From: Tabrizicola piscis
GTDB taxonomy: Bacteria; Pseudomonadota; Alphaproteobacteria; Rhodobacterales; Rhodobacteraceae
Length of the DNA stretch: 64,000 nt
Assembly (NCBI RefSeq): GCF_003940805.1
Contig: NZ_CP034328.1
Coordinates: 1,346,001 to 1,410,000 of the forward strand
Reading direction: 5' to 3'
Below the pieces are notes generated by a model, which was given only the letters and a program-made list of their open reading frames with translations, was not told the DNA's origin and made no database searches. Numbering within the stretch: the first letter of the stretch is position 1; the number at the start of each line of letters is the position of its first letter. Below are positions 60,328 through 64,000 of the stretch, in pieces. The position numbers and the translations under genes are program-made.

Positions 60328-61954
60328 GTCCGGTCTCCTTAAGGGGCAATTCGGGGGTGGCCAGGCGGGAGGGCCAAGGCATCAGATCACAAGCCTGCAG
60401 TCGCGCGACAAGGCCAGACTCCCAGTCCAGATAGGTTCGGGCGTCGTCAAGGTTGCCGCTGTGACGCCCAGCGCAAAACTGGACCTCATCCAGCAGATCC
60501 GTGGCTTGCCAGCCGCCCAAGGGCGGGGCGGTGTCCAGGGCAAGGCCTGCGGCAGTAAGGTCATGCAAAGCTGCGGTGCACACACCCGCGACGGCATGCC
60601 CCGCGTCTGCAAGGTCAATGGCCGCAAGGCGCGCAAGCGTTTCGTCATGGGCCAGAAGCGCGACAGCCGCGCCCTCCTGCAGGGTCATGGAGGCCAGACT
60701 TGGCCGCAGAGCGCGCTTGCCACTGGCAAGCCTCCACGCGCGCCAGTCAGCGCTTGGCCGGATGTCGATGACCGTGCCTCCAGTCGCGACATGGGCCGCA
60801 AGCTGCCTGGCGGAAAGCTGCGGAAGCGCGCGAAGCGATACGGTTGCGGGCGGATGCGGATCGTCCTTTGGCGGCGCATCGGTCTGGACAAAGGCCTCGA
60901 TCCCCATGCGGCGCAGCCACAGCGCTGCGAACACGGCCCGAACCAGAAGCGGGTCCCAAAGGACCACCCGCGCAGCCTTCACCGCGACGAACTGGTCAGT
61001 CTGCTGGATCAGCGTGGTCCCGGGCGCCCGCCGGAAACCTGCGGGAGGGGTGCCTTCATCCACGGGGCGGGGGTCAAGCCGATAGACAGTGCCGTCACCG
61101 TTCAGCCAGTTGGCAACCACCTGCGCGGACACCTCGGGAAGGCTATGCTGCTTCATCACCGCGCGAGCCCGGGCCTTTGCCAGATCAAGAAGGTCCACCG
61201 TCGGTGTTGGCGCGGCCGGCCGCTCCGCCTTGCCTGCGCGACGATATCCAGCCAGCTCCCACCCCTGCGTGCCGTCCCGCAGGGCCGTAACGCGCACCGG
61301 AAGCCCGAAATCCCGGACGGTCTGCGCCCCGATGATCGACCGTGTCCGACCCGCGCAATGAATGACCACTTCTCGCCCTTCCCCCACCATCGCTTGCAGG
61401 CGCAGCGGCAGTTCGGCGTTGGGGCAGCTTAGCGCGTCCGGCAAGGTGAAAAGCTGGTGCTCATTCAGCGGGCGACCGTCCACCAGAGCCGGTGGGTTGG
61501 GTCCGGCCATGGCCCGGGCAAGGTCGATCGGGCTGATTTCGGGGGGCGCGAAATGGTGCTGCACCCATTCGCCAAAAGCCTTGGACCAAGTATGGACGCC
61601 CTTGAACAGTGGAAGCCCGGCAGCTTCCCACGCTGGAATGCCACCGCGGGTGACAGTGGCATCACGCCAGCCGACCCGCTGCAGGGCCCGCGCCGCGCGG
61701 TCCGCGATGCCATCGCCACCGTCGATCAGGATGATCGGCGTCGCAGGACGTGGGACCATCTGGGCAATATCGCGTTCCAGCCGACTGTAAGGCAGGTTCA
61801 CCGACCCGAAGGGATGCCCGTCAGCGGCCTCCCCCGCTTCACGCACGTCCAGAAAGGCCCACTCCCTGCCGTCAGGCTGGCGCAAGCGTTGCATGACCGT
61901 GGCCGGGGACAGCACGGGCACTGCAAGGTCTTGCGCCAATGTTTCCACCGTCAT
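60317..61954 (-). CDS. Multidomain rhodanese-like sulfurtransferase
   Basis: A 545-residue protein with about four rhodanese-like domains (approximately 1-130, 150-265, 290-400 and 405-520). In the second, the active-site loop HCAGRTRSIIGA keeps the cysteine. In the first, the corresponding loop (LIDGGDGIADRAA) has no cysteine, and in the fourth (LLAHDETLARLAA) it is also missing. One catalytic domain plus non-catalytic ones is therefore likely. Sulfur transfer or thiosulfate handling is the family role, and the context with PrpD proteins is unexplained. ATG 61954 overlaps the upstream stop (ATGA). Confidence 0.82.
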   Translation of the reverse strand: MTVETLAQDLAVPVLSPATVMQRLRQPDGREWAFLDVREAGEAADGHPFGSVNLPYSRLERDIAQMVPRPATPIILIDGGDGIADRAARALQRVGWRDATVTRGGIPAWEAAGLPLFKGVHTWSKAFGEWVQHHFAPPEISPIDLARAMAGPNPPALVDGRPLNEHQLFTLPDALSCPNAELPLRLQAMVGEGREVVIHCAGRTRSIIGAQTVRDFGLPVRVTALRDGTQGWELAGYRRAGKAERPAAPTPTVDLLDLAKARARAVMKQHSLPEVSAQVVANWLNGDGTVYRLDPRPVDEGTPPAGFRRAPGTTLIQQTDQFVAVKAARVVLWDPLLVRAVFAALWLRRMGIEAFVQTDAPPKDDPHPPATVSLRALPQLSARQLAAHVATGGTVIDIRPSADWRAWRLASGKRALRPSLASMTLQEGAAVALLAHDETLARLAAIDLADAGHAVAGVCTAALHDLTAAGLALDTAPPLGGWQATDLLDEVQFCAGRHSGNLDDARTYLDWESGLVARLQACDLMPWPSRLATPELPLKETGHVR

Positions 61955-63462
61955 GGCAGCGCCGCCGCATCGAAAAGGCCCCGCGGGCCGTCTACCGCAG
62001 CGGTCAGATCGGCGCACAGGCCAAGGGCGGCAACCCCGTCCCGGTCAAGGCGCATCAAGTCTGCCGCCTGGGCCAGAAAGCGGTCGCCCTCCGGGCCTGA
62101 CACGATCCCATCAGTCAGGGTCCGGAACTTGTGGACGTAATCCGCGATGCCCCATGGCGCACGACCCCGCGGATGGGAATCGGCCACGGCCAGTTCTTCG
62201 GTGATTTCACTGCCATCCTCAAACCGGATGACAGCACCAGCCCCGTGATGCTTGGCAAGCGGATCGGCGGCATCGAAACGATGGTTCCAGTCGGCGTCGT
62301 CCACCGTCTGCACCTTGCGCCACAGGGTGACAAACTCGGGCTGCGAGATCAGCGACGGATCATAGCTGCGGTCGTGATGCCAGAACCCGTCCGTCAGGGC
62401 GCGGGCGAACTGGAAGGGGGCGCTGTGATCCAGCGTCTCGCGCGATGCGGCGGGGTCCCACTTGTCGGGGTCGCCCGAACCGCTGCCCATCACCTGATGC
62501 GTCATCCGCTTGGTATGCAGGGTGACCGAAGTCACCCGCGACAGATCGCCAAGCCGGCCATGCAGACGCAGCGCAAGGTCGATGATCGCCTGACCATGGT
62601 AGCCGGCGGAATGGGCCTTGGGCAGGGTCTGCAGGATCGCCCGGCACGGGGCATCGGGCGGGGGCAGGCGCACTTCGGCCTCGTGCCCGCCCAGAAGGAC
62701 GGCAAGGATGCCATAGTCGCCCTCATAGATCGGCGAGGGCGAGGTTTCGCCGCGCATGGCACGGTCAATCGCCTCGGTCGCGCATTTGCCGATATGGCCG
62801 GGCGCAAAGGCCTTCCATGACGATATGCGCCCCTTGCGGACCTGCCGAGTACCCAGCGACAGGTGGGCGGCAAGATTGATCGCCTCGTAGATCACCGGCA
62901 CGGGCAGGGACAACAGCGCCCCCAGCCCCGCCGCCACGGCCGGGCCAAGATGGGCCATATGGTCGATCCGGTGGCGCTGCAGGGGCAGGCCCTGCACAAG
63001 GGCGGTCTGCACTTCATAGGCCACCAGCACAGCGCGCAGCAGGTCCGCGCCCGACCGGCGGGCCTGCTGGGCCACGGCGAGAAGCGGCATGATGGAATCG
63101 GCCGGGTGGCTGCTGTCCAGCGCGAAGAAGCTGTCGTGGAAATCCAGCTCCCGCACCGCCGTGGCATTGGCATAACCCGCCCAGGTGCAATCAATGCGGA
63201 TGTGTTCCGGCAGGCCGATCAGCCGCGCCCCGCCCTGCCTTGGAAAGCACAGCGCCTGCGCCCGTGCTGCAGCAACCGGAGCACGGTTCAGCGCGGCGAT
63301 GGCAACGGCGGCATTGTCGATCAGCCTGCAGCCGACCAACGCCGCCGCCGCGTCATCCACCGGGCGATCGGCCGCCGCCAATTCGGCCAGCTTCCACGCC
63401 AGTTGGTCCGAAGCCGCCGGTCTTGCATCGGGTGCGCAGGGCCGAAAGCGAAAGGCGATCAT
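61951..63462 (-). CDS. MmgE/PrpD-family protein, second paralogue
   Basis: A 503-residue MmgE/PrpD-family protein closer to the classical PrpD/2-methylcitrate dehydratase group than its neighbour. It shows FHDSFFALDSSHPADSIMP, VQTALVQGLPLQRHRIDHM, LSLGTRQVRKGRISSWKAFAPGHIGK and the later TLPKAHSAGYHGQ. It probably acts on a tricarboxylate brought in by the TctA-type permease just upstream. Its start overlaps the tctA stop and its stop overlaps the rhodanese start, both by ATGA. Confidence 0.87.
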   Translation of the reverse strand: MIAFRFRPCAPDARPAASDQLAWKLAELAAADRPVDDAAAALVGCRLIDNAAVAIAALNRAPVAAARAQALCFPRQGGARLIGLPEHIRIDCTWAGYANATAVRELDFHDSFFALDSSHPADSIMPLLAVAQQARRSGADLLRAVLVAYEVQTALVQGLPLQRHRIDHMAHLGPAVAAGLGALLSLPVPVIYEAINLAAHLSLGTRQVRKGRISSWKAFAPGHIGKCATEAIDRAMRGETSPSPIYEGDYGILAVLLGGHEAEVRLPPPDAPCRAILQTLPKAHSAGYHGQAIIDLALRLHGRLGDLSRVTSVTLHTKRMTHQVMGSGSGDPDKWDPAASRETLDHSAPFQFARALTDGFWHHDRSYDPSLISQPEFVTLWRKVQTVDDADWNHRFDAADPLAKHHGAGAVIRFEDGSEITEELAVADSHPRGRAPWGIADYVHKFRTLTDGIVSGPEGDRFLAQAADLMRLDRDGVAALGLCADLTAAVDGPRGLFDAAALP

Positions 63463-64000
63463 TCCGGAGCCGGCCCTTCGGCAACCCTTTTGGCTGCCTT
63501 GCGTGCGGCAAGGATATCCCGGAGCGCCGAACCGGTGACAAACAGCGCCGCCGTGATCAACAGGCCAAGCGCAATCGGCGTTTCCCAGAAGATCCGGTGG
63601 TCACCGCTGGTCAGCTCCAGCGACCGGCGATAGTTCGCCTCGACAAGGTAGCCAAGCACAAGGCCCAGCACCAAGGGCAGGAACGGAAAGGCGAAGACCC
63701 GCATCAGATAGCCCATCAGACCGAACAGCAGCACGAGGTAGAGGTCATAGGTGCTGTTGTGGATCGAATAGATGCCCGAGAAGACCAGCCCGAAGATCGC
63801 CGCCATCAGAAAGGGCTTGGGTCGGTTCACCAGCCAAAGCGCCGGGGTCATCATCAGGATCCCAAGGAACAGCTGCGAGATGTTGGCGACAGCCAGCCCG
63901 CCGAACAGGCCATAGACAAACTCAGGCTCTTTCTGGAACAGCATCGGGCCGGGTTGCAGGCCGTGGATCAGCATGCCCCCCATCAGGATCGCAGCCGAGT
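63459..64000 (-). CDS. tctA: Tripartite tricarboxylate transporter large permease TctA (5' end outside window)
   Basis: The C-terminal 180 residues of a TctA-family permease, entering from the right edge. It starts within SAAILMGGMLIHGLQPGP, the conserved LIHG(I/L)xPGP loop of TctA, and continues with several hydrophobic segments (LWLVNRPKPFLMAAIFGLVF, GYLMRVFAFPFLPLVLGLVLGY). TctABC systems take up citrate-like tricarboxylates with a periplasmic TctC. TctB and TctC would lie beyond the edge. It overlaps the second PrpD gene. Confidence 0.9.
   Translation of the reverse strand, partial: SAAILMGGMLIHGLQPGPMLFQKEPEFVYGLFGGLAVANISQLFLGILMMTPALWLVNRPKPFLMAAIFGLVFSGIYSIHNSTYDLYLVLLFGLMGYLMRVFAFPFLPLVLGLVLGYLVEANYRRSLELTSGDHRIFWETPIALGLLITAALFVTGSALRDILAARKAAKRVAEGPAPE

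Noticed and set aside
1..64000. tRNA, rRNA, CRISPR arrays, insertion sequences and attachment sites
   Set aside because: The gaps between genes are short, and I saw no cloverleaf, repeat-spacer pattern, transposase or terminal inverted repeat.

Overview
The window is GC-rich and looks like a chromosomal segment of an alphaproteobacterium, most likely family Rhodobacteraceae. Supporting signs are the PhyR-NepR-EcfG general stress system, a betI-choXWV choline locus, a chvE-gguAB sugar transporter, a bioMNY biotin ECF transporter and a PutA without a DNA-binding domain divergent from a PutR-type Lrp regulator. Coding density is high and many neighbouring genes overlap by 1-14 bases. I saw no rRNA, tRNA, insertion sequence, prophage or CRISPR array. 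Both ends cut genes: betI on the left and a tctA-like gene on the right.

Layout. 1-3285: betI (partial) divergent from choXWV. 3480-8846: topA and dprA (minus) and a class III aminotransferase (plus). 9124-16040: glycine-zipper lipoprotein, bioM-bioN-bioY, the minus-strand set aroQ - small AMP-dependent ligase - atypical thiolase, and divergent metF/metR. 16176-26425: CPA2 antiporter, von Willebrand-type secreted protein, L,D-transpeptidase, inositol-monophosphatase-family enzyme, rhomboid protease, putA/putR, a 41-residue basic protein and a lone Rieske oxygenase.

26532-42078 is devoted to sugars. One minus-strand operon (chvE-gguA-gguB, FAH-family protein, sugar-acid dehydratase, arabinose/galactose-type dehydrogenase, ketoglutarate semialdehyde dehydrogenase) could take a pentose to alpha-ketoglutarate without phosphorylation, and a LysR gene stands divergent from it. 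A second operon encodes a YtfQ-YtfR-YtfT-YjfF transporter and ends with its probable GntR regulator.

42438-54142 is a general-stress-response island. nepR-ecfG-sensor kinase and phyR are divergent, and around them lie genes for CsbD, a DUF1328 membrane peptide, a phospholipase-D-family protein, an unknown exported protein, a degenerate receiver, a Crp/Fnr regulator, a DUF3618/holin/alanine-rich trio and an AI-2E-family transporter. I read seven exact GGAAC-N16/17-CGTT promoters and two near matches placed correctly before these genes. This is the most striking feature of the window: regulators and a set of their probable targets sit side by side.

54279-58267 is a glycine betaine/proline-type ABC transporter whose two permease domains are fused. 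58900-64000 is an overlapping set: MmgE/PrpD, multidomain rhodanese, second MmgE/PrpD and a TctA-type carboxylate permease. The window therefore combines osmolyte uptake at both ends with sugar acquisition and stress control in the middle.
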